From Lachnospiraceae bacterium (GTDB lineage: Bacteria > Bacillota > Clostridia > Lachnospirales > Lachnospiraceae): DNA of 64,000 nt. Numbering within the stretch: position 1 is the stretch's first letter; the number at the start of each line of letters is the position of its first letter. The notes under the pieces were generated by a model. It was given only the letters and a program-made list of their open reading frames with translations, was not told where the DNA came from and made no database searches. Location of the stretch: contig CAJTCH010000001.1 in NCBI GenBank assembly GCA_910574715.1, positions 124,001-188,000 of the forward strand. The letters run 5' to 3'. Made by a program: the position numbers and the translations under genes. Shown here piece by piece: positions 42,791 to 50,890 of this stretch.

Positions 42791-44899
42791 TCAAATACTC
42801 TTTTCCATAGTCATCTCTGATTTTTCAACCCTGCACGGCACAGATTTCATGGTAACAAACCCGGTGATCGGGTCATTATAGTCAAGGCTCGTCAGCTCAT
42901 TGACATTACCTATCCTCCACGCCTCCGGCATATACGCGCTTCCGCCGCCATGGGGGATATGGATACAATGCCGCGCCATACCGCATACACGGGTCTTGAA
43001 GGTCCCTGTACCAAAGGGAGTCGTCACCTTCGCCCAGTCACCGTCCTTAATCCCAAGTTCTTCGGCATCCTCCGGATCAAGATCCATGTACGGATACGGT
43101 TCTGCCTTCGCCACACCGGGAAGATTCGCGCCAAACACTCCCATCCTGTGCATGCTTCTTGCCCCTGTTGTCATGGTAAATGGGAATTCCGGCCTGTTAA
43201 GCTCCGGGATCGAGCGGATATCGCGATATTCCGGATAAGGCGTAAACCCATTCTCCTCCAGAAGAACAGAGCAGATCTCGAATTTGCCGGACGGTGTCGG
43301 GAAGCCCGGCTGTCCGTCAGCCCTCAGTCCGCCCGTTTTATATTTCTGATAGACTCTCGGCGCCTGTTTTCCTCCTGTTGCAAAGTCTCCCGCATACGGC
43401 GGTATCATCTGGCAGAGCCATTCTTTTAGTTCTTCTTCAGATCCGGGATAATCATCTCCAACTCCCAGCTTCTTCGCGATCCCGGAGAGGATCAGCACAT
43501 CATCCCTGCTCTCTCCTACCGGTTCGATCAACGGCTCGATCAACGTAACCTTCCCGTCTGCCTCCATTACCGGCTTATAGGTCTCGAACACCGTACACGC
43601 CGGGAACACCACATCCGCATAACGGCTGTCCTCTGTCGGATAGCGGTCTGACACGATAAAACACTCCAACTTCTCATAGACTTCCCGCCACTTCTTGCTG
43701 TCCGGGAAGGTCAGCACCGGAGAACCGCCTGCCAGGATAAGCCCCCGCACCGGATAAGGGTCATCCTCAAGAACTGCTCTGGGGAAACGGCAAAACTGTC
43801 CGCCTCCGATGAATTTGTAGAACAACGGGAATTCATCCAGTCCAATCGGTTTATTTTCTGTCGGCAGCTCCTTAAGAGAAAATGTCGGTACATTCTGGCA
43901 GTTCAGATAGACCCCGCCCTCTACATCAAGCTTCCCGGTGATCGCCCAGAGTGTAAATATCGCGCGGTTATTCTGTATCGCGCTGAGCTGATATTCAAGT
44001 CCTGTATAGGCAACCAGGGAAATCTTCTCTGTGGAACAGAAGATATCCGTCACCTGTGCGATCATCTCTTCCGATACGCCGCACCACTTGGAAAGCTGTT
44101 CCATCGAAAGTGTCCCAAGATATGTCTTAAAATCTTTAAACCCTCGTGTATAATCCCGGACAAACTCTTTATCATATCGCTCGCTGTCAATGATCAGCTT
44201 CAGCATGGCAAGCGCCAGCGCGCCGTCTGCTCCCGGTATCACAGGTACCCACAGGTCGGCCATTTCCCCTATTCCGTTTTTCCTCGGATCGATGACAATC
44301 AACTTGGCGCCTCTCTCCTTGGCCGCTTTGATGCTCTTGATCGCCATCTGCGGTCCGTCGTCTGTCACCGGGTTCTTCCCCCACGAGAATATATAATCGC
44401 TGTTCGGGATATCCTGCACCATCATACGGGTATTCAGACCCGACGTTGTAACCGGAGTGACTGTACTGGACGCCATATTACAGATGGACGCCGCATTAAA
44501 ATCATTGGGCGAACCAAGCCTCTTCATCAGACAGGGCTTCTGATTATTAGAAAGAATCCTTCCCACCGGCATCCCTAAGACTCCTCTTCCCTGATAAGAT
44601 GCCATAGCGCGCTCGCCGTATTGATCCATTGTCTTTCTGATCAGCTCCGCCGCATATTCATAGGCTTCCTCCCAGGTGGCGCGGCGGAACCTGCCTTCGC
44701 CTCTCTTCCCCTCCCGGATAAGCGGAGAGGTCAGACGATCCTCGCTGTACAGCAGCTGAGGCGTAAGCGCCCCTCTGATACATAACCTTCCTTTCGGCGA
44801 ATTCTTATCCGGTTCAACCTTCACGATCTTTCCGTCTTCTACTGTAACATTCACCTGGCATCCGCCCTGACACATGCCGCATACCCTGTTTACAACCAT
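42791..44899 (-). CDS. molybdopterin-dependent oxidoreductase (DMSO reductase superfamily)
   Basis: A 702-residue catalytic subunit. An N-terminal 4Fe-4S motif CGMCQGGC, with a fourth Cys in KGRLCIRG, is followed by molybdopterin-binding domains (FSWGKNPVTDDGPQ, LIVIDPRKNGIGEMAD, LAGGSPVLTFPDS). A C-terminal beta-barrel follows (PEFPFTMTTGARSMHRMG, DGDWAKVTTPFGTG). A Cys in the SICNMASS segment sits where relatives carry the metal ligand. ATG 44899 follows GGAGG; the longer frame to 45016 is not family-like. No signal peptide and no electron-transfer or membrane subunit is adjacent, so it may be a soluble enzyme of the formate dehydrogenase, acetylene hydratase or aromatic dehydroxylase type. 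The substrate is unknown. Confidence 0.86.
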   Translation of the reverse strand: MVVNRVCGMCQGGCQVNVTVEDGKIVKVEPDKNSPKGRLCIRGALTPQLLYSEDRLTSPLIREGKRGEGRFRRATWEEAYEYAAELIRKTMDQYGERAMASYQGRGVLGMPVGRILSNNQKPCLMKRLGSPNDFNAASICNMASSTVTPVTTSGLNTRMMVQDIPNSDYIFSWGKNPVTDDGPQMAIKSIKAAKERGAKLIVIDPRKNGIGEMADLWVPVIPGADGALALAMLKLIIDSERYDKEFVRDYTRGFKDFKTYLGTLSMEQLSKWCGVSEEMIAQVTDIFCSTEKISLVAYTGLEYQLSAIQNNRAIFTLWAITGKLDVEGGVYLNCQNVPTFSLKELPTENKPIGLDEFPLFYKFIGGGQFCRFPRAVLEDDPYPVRGLILAGGSPVLTFPDSKKWREVYEKLECFIVSDRYPTEDSRYADVVFPACTVFETYKPVMEADGKVTLIEPLIEPVGESRDDVLILSGIAKKLGVGDDYPGSEEELKEWLCQMIPPYAGDFATGGKQAPRVYQKYKTGGLRADGQPGFPTPSGKFEICSVLLEENGFTPYPEYRDIRSIPELNRPEFPFTMTTGARSMHRMGVFGANLPGVAKAEPYPYMDLDPEDAEELGIKDGDWAKVTTPFGTGTFKTRVCGMARHCIHIPHGGGSAYMPEAWRIGNVNELTSLDYNDPITGFVTMKSVPCRVEKSEMTMEKSI

Positions 44900-45040
44900 A
44901 CTGTAATTCCTCCTATCAATTCGATGTACTTTATACCTTTTTACACTTAGATATTTTCTGATATTAAGTGTACCTTCTATATATAAGCAAGTCCAATCGA
45001 ATTTCCCGATAAACAAGAGCCTTTATGCTATTTTTCTATA

Positions 45041-45396
45041 TCATTCTTCAATAAGGCTATATTCTCCCTGGTCCGGCTCTTTTGCCAACATATCGATTGC
45101 ATGTGAAAGAAGATTTTTACGGTATGTAAGTTCCTGAGCCTGTGGAAGTGATGGATTCCCGAACACATGGAGCACGCTGTTACCGCGAAGAATACGGCGT
45201 GCTCCGATACCTTCGGATATTTTCGTAAGGTTTGTAACATGGACGATCGGAATACCTGCCCGTTCGATTTCTTTGGTCATTACTGCACCGCAGCGCGAAG
45301 AAGTACCTCAGGTAGATGTAAGGATAACTGCATCAACACCATTCGCCTTCATATCTTCTGCAATGCCTTTTCCAAATTCTTTTGGATGTGCAATTT
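45041..45396 (-). pseudogene. C-terminal remnant of a glycine/sarcosine/betaine reductase component B selenoprotein
   Basis: The minus strand encodes about 118 codons: EFGKGIAEDMKANGVDAVIL, then TST, TGA (45308-45310), GTSSRCGAVM, TKEIERAGIPIVHVTNLT and a tail to 45041. This matches the C-terminus of GrdB-type subunits, in which the UGA after TST encodes selenocysteine in a UxxCxxC site; here the spacing is U-GTSSR-C, with one cysteine lost. Intact proteins are about 430 residues, so the first three quarters are missing. The sequence breaks directly into an MFS fragment near 45396. Probably a dead gene; its stop lies 142 bp upstream of the molybdopterin enzyme. Confidence 0.75.
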
Positions 45397-45959
45397 ACTT
45401 GTTCTGCACAACGGGATTTCTGGCAATTAACATGGCGGGATATTCCTTATTTCCGGAAACATATGGTACTGATGTTTCATTGGTAAGTACGGCATTAAGT
45501 ACACAACTTATGCCACAATGTACTTTGGAATGGCTGGTATTGATCTATCAGTAAGCGCCACGATCGTAAGCATTATGAACTTGGGATCTGCCCTCTTCTC
45601 ATTATTCAGCGGCAAGGTTCTGGGCGCCTTAAAGACGAAAGGATTTCATACTTTTTGGTATGTATCCTTCATTGTTGATGATCATATTAATTATTTTGGG
45701 TTATAGTGTAGGAAATGCGAGCGGAAGCATCAATAATCTGGTCGTTGATAAAATGTTTATGCCTGCGGATATCGGTAACGCAAATTCTAAATTCCTGGGT
45801 GTATTGTATGCCGGAAACATCGTATACCTCCCGCTGACAGGAATTATAATCGTTAATCTGGGATATACAGTTTTATGGAGCATAATGGCTGCAATAAATA
45901 TAATTTCGCTTTTCATGTACCTGATTGCATTAAAATTCGCCAAAAACAGAACGTCATAA
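45391..45959 (+). pseudogene. fragmented MFS transporter gene
   Basis: Three plus-strand pieces in different frames encode membrane segments of a major facilitator transporter. They are IYLFCTTGFLAINMAGYSLF (about 45391-45500), YFGMAGIDLSVSATIVSIMN and the charged loop SGKVLGALKTKGFHTF (about 45510-45665), and ILGYSVGNASGSINNLV through the last helices (45660-45959). Large central parts are missing and there are at least two frame changes. The right end keeps a natural stop. The left edge is joined to the selenoprotein remnant. Confidence 0.75.
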
Positions 45960-46000
45960 ATCCTGTCTTAATCTATTTCCTGCTATTTTCAATAAACACA

Positions 46001-46029
46001 TTGATTATTGTGTAATAAGTGTGTATAAT
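46001..46029 (+). promoter_or_regulatory. promoter of hicAB
   Basis: TTGATT and TATAAT are separated by 17 bp, with the hicA start codon 23 bp beyond the -10 box and a TCAGGAGA ribosome binding site between. Confidence 0.75.
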
Positions 46030-46051
46030 ATAACTATCAGGAGAAACTATA

Positions 46052-46222
46052 ATGAAACAAAGAGATTTAATAAAAAAACTTGAAGACAGCGGCTTTGTCT
46101 TTGAAAGACATGGAGGAAATCATGATATATACAGAAGAGGCCATGATATAGAAAAAGTTCCCCGACATAAGGAAATCAATGAACAATTAGCTAAAATGAT
46201 ACTTAGAAAATGGCAACTATAA
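46052..46222 (+). CDS. hicA: HicA family mRNA interferase toxin
   Basis: A 56-residue protein (MKQRDLIKKLEDSGFVFERH, then GGNHDIYRRG and VPRHKEI) with the double-stranded RNA-binding-like HicA fold; the catalytic histidine is in the GGNHDIY motif. HicA toxins cleave mRNA and are neutralised by HicB, encoded 13 bp downstream. TCAGGAGA lies upstream of ATG 46052. It is AT-rich compared with the neighbouring metabolic genes, which suggests acquisition by transfer. Confidence 0.88.
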   Translation: MKQRDLIKKLEDSGFVFERHGGNHDIYRRGHDIEKVPRHKEINEQLAKMILRKWQL

Positions 46223-46235
46223 GGGAGAGAATTTT

Positions 46236-46679
46236 ATGAAACAGGCATATCCAACTTTTATTGTAAATACAAATGACGAATCAGAACATCCTTTTCTTGT
46301 ATGTGTTCCTGACATGGATGTTCTTACAGAAGGCAGCAGCTTTACAGATGCTATAGAGATGGCCAGAGATGCTATCGGATTAGCTGGCATTTCAATGGAA
46401 GATCACAAACAGGAGATTCCTATGCCTTCTGAACAAACCATAGCGATAGCTAAAGTGCAACAAGATGCAGAATATATCGACTTTTCAAAAGGCATTCTCA
46501 CATATGTAGATGTGGATTTTTCTGAATACCGGAGAAAAATTGATACAAAAACAGTAAGAAGGAATGTTGCTCTTCCAAGCTGGCTTAATTATGAAGCTGA
46601 ACACGCCGGTATCAATGTATCACGTGTATTGCAGGAAGCATTGATGAATGTATTGAATGTAAAAGGGCTGCCAAACTAA
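46236..46679 (+). CDS. hicB: HicB family antitoxin
   Basis: A 147-residue antitoxin. The N-terminal HicB domain (about residues 3-70; FLVCVPDMDVLTEGSSFTDAIEMARDAIGL) has the degenerate RNase H-like fold that blocks HicA. The C-terminal part (VALPSWLNYEAEHAGINVSRVLQEAL) looks like a ribbon-helix-helix DNA-binding domain that would autoregulate the operon. GGGAGAG precedes ATG 46236. Its stop overlaps the stop of the convergent XRE gene by 4 bp. Confidence 0.9.
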   Translation: MKQAYPTFIVNTNDESEHPFLVCVPDMDVLTEGSSFTDAIEMARDAIGLAGISMEDHKQEIPMPSEQTIAIAKVQQDAEYIDFSKGILTYVDVDFSEYRRKIDTKTVRRNVALPSWLNYEAEHAGINVSRVLQEALMNVLNVKGLPN

Positions 46680-47134
46680 GCGCAGCCCTCCATCTTCTTA
46701 TCCGCTCTCCAGATCAGTATCCGTATAGCCCCGACAATCACAAACCCTGTAGCCGTAAACCATACAGGAACCTTCATATCCAGATACAGTAGAAAAATCA
46801 TTATCACAAGAAATACTGAACCAAAGATATCCAAAACTCTACATAACCTGCTCTTATATTCCTTTAAACTCTGTCTTTCCTTCCACTGCGGTCCCCGCCA
46901 CAAATACAGGTTCTTCATATCTTCCATGCTCCTGATCTCTTCATCCGAGATCAGCTCATCCAGAGATATCTGAAGTTCCATTGCAAGCTTCTTCGCCGTG
47001 ATCAGATCCGGACACCTCGTCCCGCTCTCCCAGCGCGAGACCGTCTGCCTGGAAACATACAACCGGTCCGCTAACTGTTGCTGGGTAAGCTGTGCCTCTT
47101 CCCGCAGCTTCCGTATATTCTCGCCTAATGCCAT
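46676..47134 (-). CDS. XRE family transcriptional regulator with membrane tail
   Basis: A 152-residue protein. Residues 1-60 are a Cro/C1-type helix-turn-helix (GENIRKLREEAQLTQQQLAD, VSRQTVSRWESGTRCPDL). Two hydrophobic segments near residues 100-118 and 122-142 place the C-terminus in the membrane. Membrane-anchored XRE regulators are common in Clostridia and often act locally, but no target is evident. ATG 47134 follows GGGAGACG. The longer frame to 47266 does not look like protein of this family. Confidence 0.85.
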   Translation of the reverse strand: MALGENIRKLREEAQLTQQQLADRLYVSRQTVSRWESGTRCPDLITAKKLAMELQISLDELISDEEIRSMEDMKNLYLWRGPQWKERQSLKEYKSRLCRVLDIFGSVFLVIMIFLLYLDMKVPVWFTATGFVIVGAIRILIWRADKKMEGCA

Positions 47135-47297
47135 CTCATCGTCTCCCTTCTCTAATACAATGCCGTACCAGAAACCCTTACTCACATTTCGGACTTCTGC
47201 ACACTTAGAGTATAGCATTTTCAATATAATATAGAAAGCACCTCTCCGGTTTCTTCCTGTTTCCAATCTGGTAACTAGCTTGATTCTATCTTAACAG

Positions 47298-48047
47298 TCA
47301 TCTGTTTCCATAATCTCTCCTGTACTTTCCCGGAGTCATCCCCGTATATTTCCTGAATATCCTGATAAAATAGCTCTGTGTTGAAAAGTATAGATATTGG
47401 CTGATTGCCGCCAATGTCTCATCAGAATTCACCAACATATGCTTTGCCGCTTCTATCCTCTCTTTCTGCACATAATCAACCATAGACATACCCACTTCTT
47501 TCTTGAAAATCCGGGATAGATGGCAGTCGCTTAAGCCCACCGCCTCTGCCACAGCTTCCAATGTGATCTTCTCATGTATATGAATCGTAATATAGTGCAG
47601 AGCCGCCTCGATCTTACCGCTGTAATGTCGTTTTTTTCTTGCCGCAACCGCATAAGTATATTCTCTGAACGCCCGGTCACTTAGCTCGTTCAGTTCCATA
47701 GCGGAAGTACACTCTTCTCCCATCAGAATATAACTGTCACTCATCGCATATGCCAGTTCCTCGGGCAAATCGCCGTCCATAGCGGATCGGGTAAATACTG
47801 TAACAGTGGCGATCAGCATATTCTTCTGGTGGCGCAGTGCATCTTTTGATAAGATGCCTTCTGTTCCATCCGGCAAAAGCCGGCTCACAGAATCCAGCAA
47901 GTCTACTCGTCCATCCCGGATAACCCGGTATTTTTCTTTTTCAAATGCATATGACATATGAGGCTGCGCCAATTCTCTCCTCTCAAACAGGCTATGTCCT
48001 CTATATGCCTCCAGAAAATCCTGTTTCTTTTCCATTAAATCTCTCAC
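47298..48047 (-). CDS. AraC family transcriptional regulator
   Basis: A protein of 245-249 residues. The C-terminal 100 residues have two helix-turn-helix units (ITLEAVAEAVGLSDCHLSRIFKKEVGMS and LAAISQYLYFSTQSYFIRIFRKYTGMTPGKYRR) typical of AraC proteins. The N-terminal part lacks an obvious sugar-binding cupin motif. The start may be the GTG at 48047 or ATG at 48035. It is divergent from the GH3 beta-glucosidase gene, the usual place for a local activator of a glycoside locus, though a MITE-like element now separates them. Confidence 0.85.
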   Translation of the reverse strand: MRDLMEKKQDFLEAYRGHSLFERRELAQPHMSYAFEKEKYRVIRDGRVDLLDSVSRLLPDGTEGILSKDALRHQKNMLIATVTVFTRSAMDGDLPEELAYAMSDSYILMGEECTSAMELNELSDRAFREYTYAVAARKKRHYSGKIEAALHYITIHIHEKITLEAVAEAVGLSDCHLSRIFKKEVGMSMVDYVQKERIEAAKHMLVNSDETLAAISQYLYFSTQSYFIRIFRKYTGMTPGKYRRDYGNR

Positions 48048-48090
48048 ACTCTTTCTTCATGGTATTCTCGGATTACAGTTCCTTACAATC

Positions 48091-48357
48091 AGAAAACTTT
48101 CCACCTGTACGGTTGAAAATCCATTTCCAGTACACAGGAATTTCGAAGATGCCCTTCCTATAAGCAGGCATTCAAAGGCGTTCTTAGTGAAGACGAAATC
48201 CACCCCTTACAGAGACTTAGACACGAAGGCTGTCCTGAGTGTCTTAGTCGCAGTTAGGGGTTAGTTCGTCGGAACGTTGCCCAGACTGCGTTAGGAAGGG
48301 TATCTTCGAAATTTCGTCCCTTGAATGATCTTCCAACCGTACAGGTAGAAAACTTTC
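48091..48357. mobile_element. MITE-like element with terminal inverted repeats and 11-bp direct repeats
   Basis: The element spans about 48103-48346. Its ends are ACCTGTACGGTTG (48103-48115) and CAACCGTACAGGT (48334-48346), perfect 13-bp inverted repeats. AGAAAACTTTC flanks it on both sides (48091-48101 and 48347-48357), a likely target duplication. Inside are nested inverted repeats: 22-bp arms 48139-48160 and 48292-48313 with one mismatch, and ACCCCTTAC...GACTTAGACAC with GTGTCTTAGTC...TTAGGGGTT. There is no coding capacity. It fills most of the 416-bp gap between the AraC and GH3 genes. Confidence 0.7.
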
Positions 48358-48371
48358 ACTATAGCAAGATT

Positions 48372-48401
48372 TTAACATTTTTCGCAAGAAATTACTATAT
48401 T
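48372..48401 (+). promoter_or_regulatory. possible promoter of the GH3 gene
   Basis: TTAACA and TATATT are spaced by 18 bp just right of the MITE-like element, about 60 bp before the GH3 start. The match is moderate. Confidence 0.35.
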
Positions 48402-48463
48402 TTTTTAACTACAACTGATACATTAATATCATGAAAAACATTTTAGAAAAGGAGATTGCATCC

Positions 48464-50728
48464 ATGAAACGAAATATCAAACAACTGATCAGCCAAATGA
48501 CTCTGGAAGAAAAAGCCGGTATGTGCTCCGGCCTCGATTTCTGGCATCTCAAAGGTGTAGAACGTCTGGGAATCCCAAGCGTAATGGTAAGCGACGGACC
48601 TCACGGTCTGCGTAAGCAGGAAGAAGGCGGCGATCATCTGGGAATCAATGACAGTATTAAAGCTGTTTGTTTTCCTCCCGCCGTATTAAGCGCATGCTCT
48701 TTCGACCGTGACCTTATGCATGAATTTGGAGACACCATTGGAAGAGAAGCCCAGGCCAACGATCTGTCTGTGGTCCTTGGACCGGCAGTTAACATCAAGC
48801 GCTCCCCTTTATGCGGACGTAATTTTGAGTATTATTCTGAAGACCCCTACCTTGCCGGAGAAACTGCCGCCGCATTCATAAACGGTGTGCAGGAACACCA
48901 CGTCGGAACCTCAATCAAGCATTTTGCTGCAAATAACCAGGAATTCAACCGTATGAGCTGCTCGTCCGACGCGGATGAACGCACCTTGCGTGAGATCTAT
49001 TTCCCGGCATTCGAGACCGCCGTCAAGAAGGCTCAGCCTTACACCGTCATGTGCTCCTACAACCGCATCAACGGGACCTTCGCCTCCGAGAACCCATGGC
49101 TTCTGACAGAGGTTCTGCGCGATGAGTGGGGTTTCAAGGGATACGTGATGTCCGATTGGGGTGCCGTCAACGAACGCGTACCAGGACTGAAAGCCGGACT
49201 GGAGCTTGAGATGCCTTCCTCCGGCGGCGTTTACGACAAAGAAATTATCGCCGCAGTCAAAGACGGTTCACTGGATGAAGCGGTTCTTGACCAGGCCGTG
49301 GAACGCATTCTGAACATTGTATTCGAATACACGGATCACCGGGAGACACAGGAGTTCACACTGGAAGCAGACCATGCGCTTGCCAGGAAAATTGCCACGG
49401 AATCCATGGTCCTTCTGAAAAACGATTCCGTACTTCCGCTAAAGGAGACAGAGAAGGTCGCATTTATCGGTGAATTTGCTAAAAAACCGCGTTTTCAGGG
49501 CGGCGGAAGTTCCCATATCAACAGCTTTCGCATAAGCAACGTCATCGACAGCATTTCCCCGGATGCAACGGTCCGCTATGCCAAAGGATTTTCGGCTGAC
49601 GACGACGTTTACGACGAAACGCTTGCCAAAGAAGCGCTGGAAACGGCCAAATGCGCGGATAAGGTGGTTGTCTTTGCGGGGCTGCCCGACAGCTTCGAAT
49701 CCGAGGGCTACGACCGTTCCCATATGTGCCTGCCAGGGTGTCAGAACCGTCTGATCGAAGAGATCCTCTCCGTGCAGTCCGAGGTAATTATCGTCCTGCA
49801 TAACGGTTCTCCGGTTGAAATGCCCTGGCTTTCCAAAGTAAAAGGTGTTCTGGAAGCATACTTAGGCGGACAGGCCGTAGGAGAAGCCGTGGCAGACCTC
49901 CTCTACGGAAGGGCATGTCCCTGCGGGAAGCTGGCGGAATCCATGCCTTACAAGCTGTCCGACAATCCGTCCCATCTTTCTTTTGGCGACGGGGAAAATG
50001 TCAGGTATCAGGAGGGTATTTTCGTGGGATACCGGTACTACGATGCAAAGGAGATGCCGGTAGCATTTCCATTCGGATACGGGCTTTCTTATACAACCTT
50101 TGCCTATGATCATCTGCGGATGGATAAGTCTGACATCACGAATTCGGATATGGTCAAGGTTTCCGTGGATGTGACGAATACCGGCGATGTGGAAGGAAAA
50201 GAGATTGTACAGTTATATGTCGGCGACCTGACCGACGCGGCGCGACGCCCTGTCCGGGAATTGAAAGGATATGAGAAGGTTTCTCTGCTGCCCGGCGAGA
50301 CAAAGACAGTGAACTTCACCCTAGATTACAGAAGCTTTGCGTGGTACAACGAGGCAATCCATGACTGGTATGCCGCTTCCGGTGATTATGAGATTCTGAT
50401 CGGAGCTTCTTCCCGTGACCTGAGACTGTCCGGGAAAATACATCTGACCTCTCAGAGAACGCTTCCGTTTAAAGTGCACATGAATACTACCCTCGGAGAG
50501 TTACTGACAGACCAACGGACTGCAGGATATGTGGAAGATTTTAAAAAGAAATTAAGTACAATCTTCGCTACGCCTTCCGCTGACGGGCGTAGGGATGAAG
50601 ATGTTGCGATCACCGAGGAAATGAATACTGCCATGGTTGCATGTATGCCTCTTCGGAATGTTGTATCCTATGGCTTCTGCAGTAAAGAAGAACTTCTGGA
50701 AATGATCGATAAGATGAACGGACGATAA
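48464..50728 (+). CDS. glycoside hydrolase family 3 beta-glucosidase
   Basis: A 754-residue cytoplasmic enzyme without a signal peptide. The GH3 N-terminal barrel (about residues 1-290) has VSDGPHGLR, NIKRSPLCGRNFEYYSEDP, KHFAANNQE and the catalytic nucleophile Asp in VMSDWGAV. The C-terminal GH3 domain (about 330-550) and a fibronectin III-like domain (about 590-660) follow. I chose ATG 48464 because AAAAGGAG lies just before it; the frame is open from ATG 48431. It would release glucose from a glycoside, fitting a plant or flavonoid glycoside pathway with the genes to its right. Confidence 0.92.
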   Translation: MKRNIKQLISQMTLEEKAGMCSGLDFWHLKGVERLGIPSVMVSDGPHGLRKQEEGGDHLGINDSIKAVCFPPAVLSACSFDRDLMHEFGDTIGREAQANDLSVVLGPAVNIKRSPLCGRNFEYYSEDPYLAGETAAAFINGVQEHHVGTSIKHFAANNQEFNRMSCSSDADERTLREIYFPAFETAVKKAQPYTVMCSYNRINGTFASENPWLLTEVLRDEWGFKGYVMSDWGAVNERVPGLKAGLELEMPSSGGVYDKEIIAAVKDGSLDEAVLDQAVERILNIVFEYTDHRETQEFTLEADHALARKIATESMVLLKNDSVLPLKETEKVAFIGEFAKKPRFQGGGSSHINSFRISNVIDSISPDATVRYAKGFSADDDVYDETLAKEALETAKCADKVVVFAGLPDSFESEGYDRSHMCLPGCQNRLIEEILSVQSEVIIVLHNGSPVEMPWLSKVKGVLEAYLGGQAVGEAVADLLYGRACPCGKLAESMPYKLSDNPSHLSFGDGENVRYQEGIFVGYRYYDAKEMPVAFPFGYGLSYTTFAYDHLRMDKSDITNSDMVKVSVDVTNTGDVEGKEIVQLYVGDLTDAARRPVRELKGYEKVSLLPGETKTVNFTLDYRSFAWYNEAIHDWYAASGDYEILIGASSRDLRLSGKIHLTSQRTLPFKVHMNTTLGELLTDQRTAGYVEDFKKKLSTIFATPSADGRRDEDVAITEEMNTAMVACMPLRNVVSYGFCSKEELLEMIDKMNGR

Positions 50729-50763
50729 GTTTCCATCCGTGCAATCGGAATATCGTTCAAGAG

Positions 50764-50865
50764 ACAGTTCCTTAGAATGCCCCCTCCTCTAAGGAACTGT
50801 AAGAAAATATCCTGCGCAATCTGCACAAATTATCTCTCTACAGTTCCTTAGAGGAGGGGGCATTC
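50764..50865. terminator. bidirectional terminator made of overlapping inverted repeats
   Basis: ACAGTTCCTTAGA (50764-50776) pairs with TCTAAGGAACTGT (50788-50800). The same right arm, as part of a 27-bp segment (50775-50801), is also a perfect inverted repeat of 50839-50865. Two alternative hairpins are thus possible. The region lies between the convergent ends of the GH3 gene and the FGGY kinase gene, so it can end both transcripts. Confidence 0.6.
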
Positions 50866-50890
50866 CAAATTGCCTTATAATGGATATCAA

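Noticed and set aside
48103..48346. Large structured non-coding RNA or riboswitch for the GH3 gene
   Set aside because: The nested hairpins could suggest this, but exact 11-bp direct repeats immediately outside the terminal inverted repeats are better explained by transposition.
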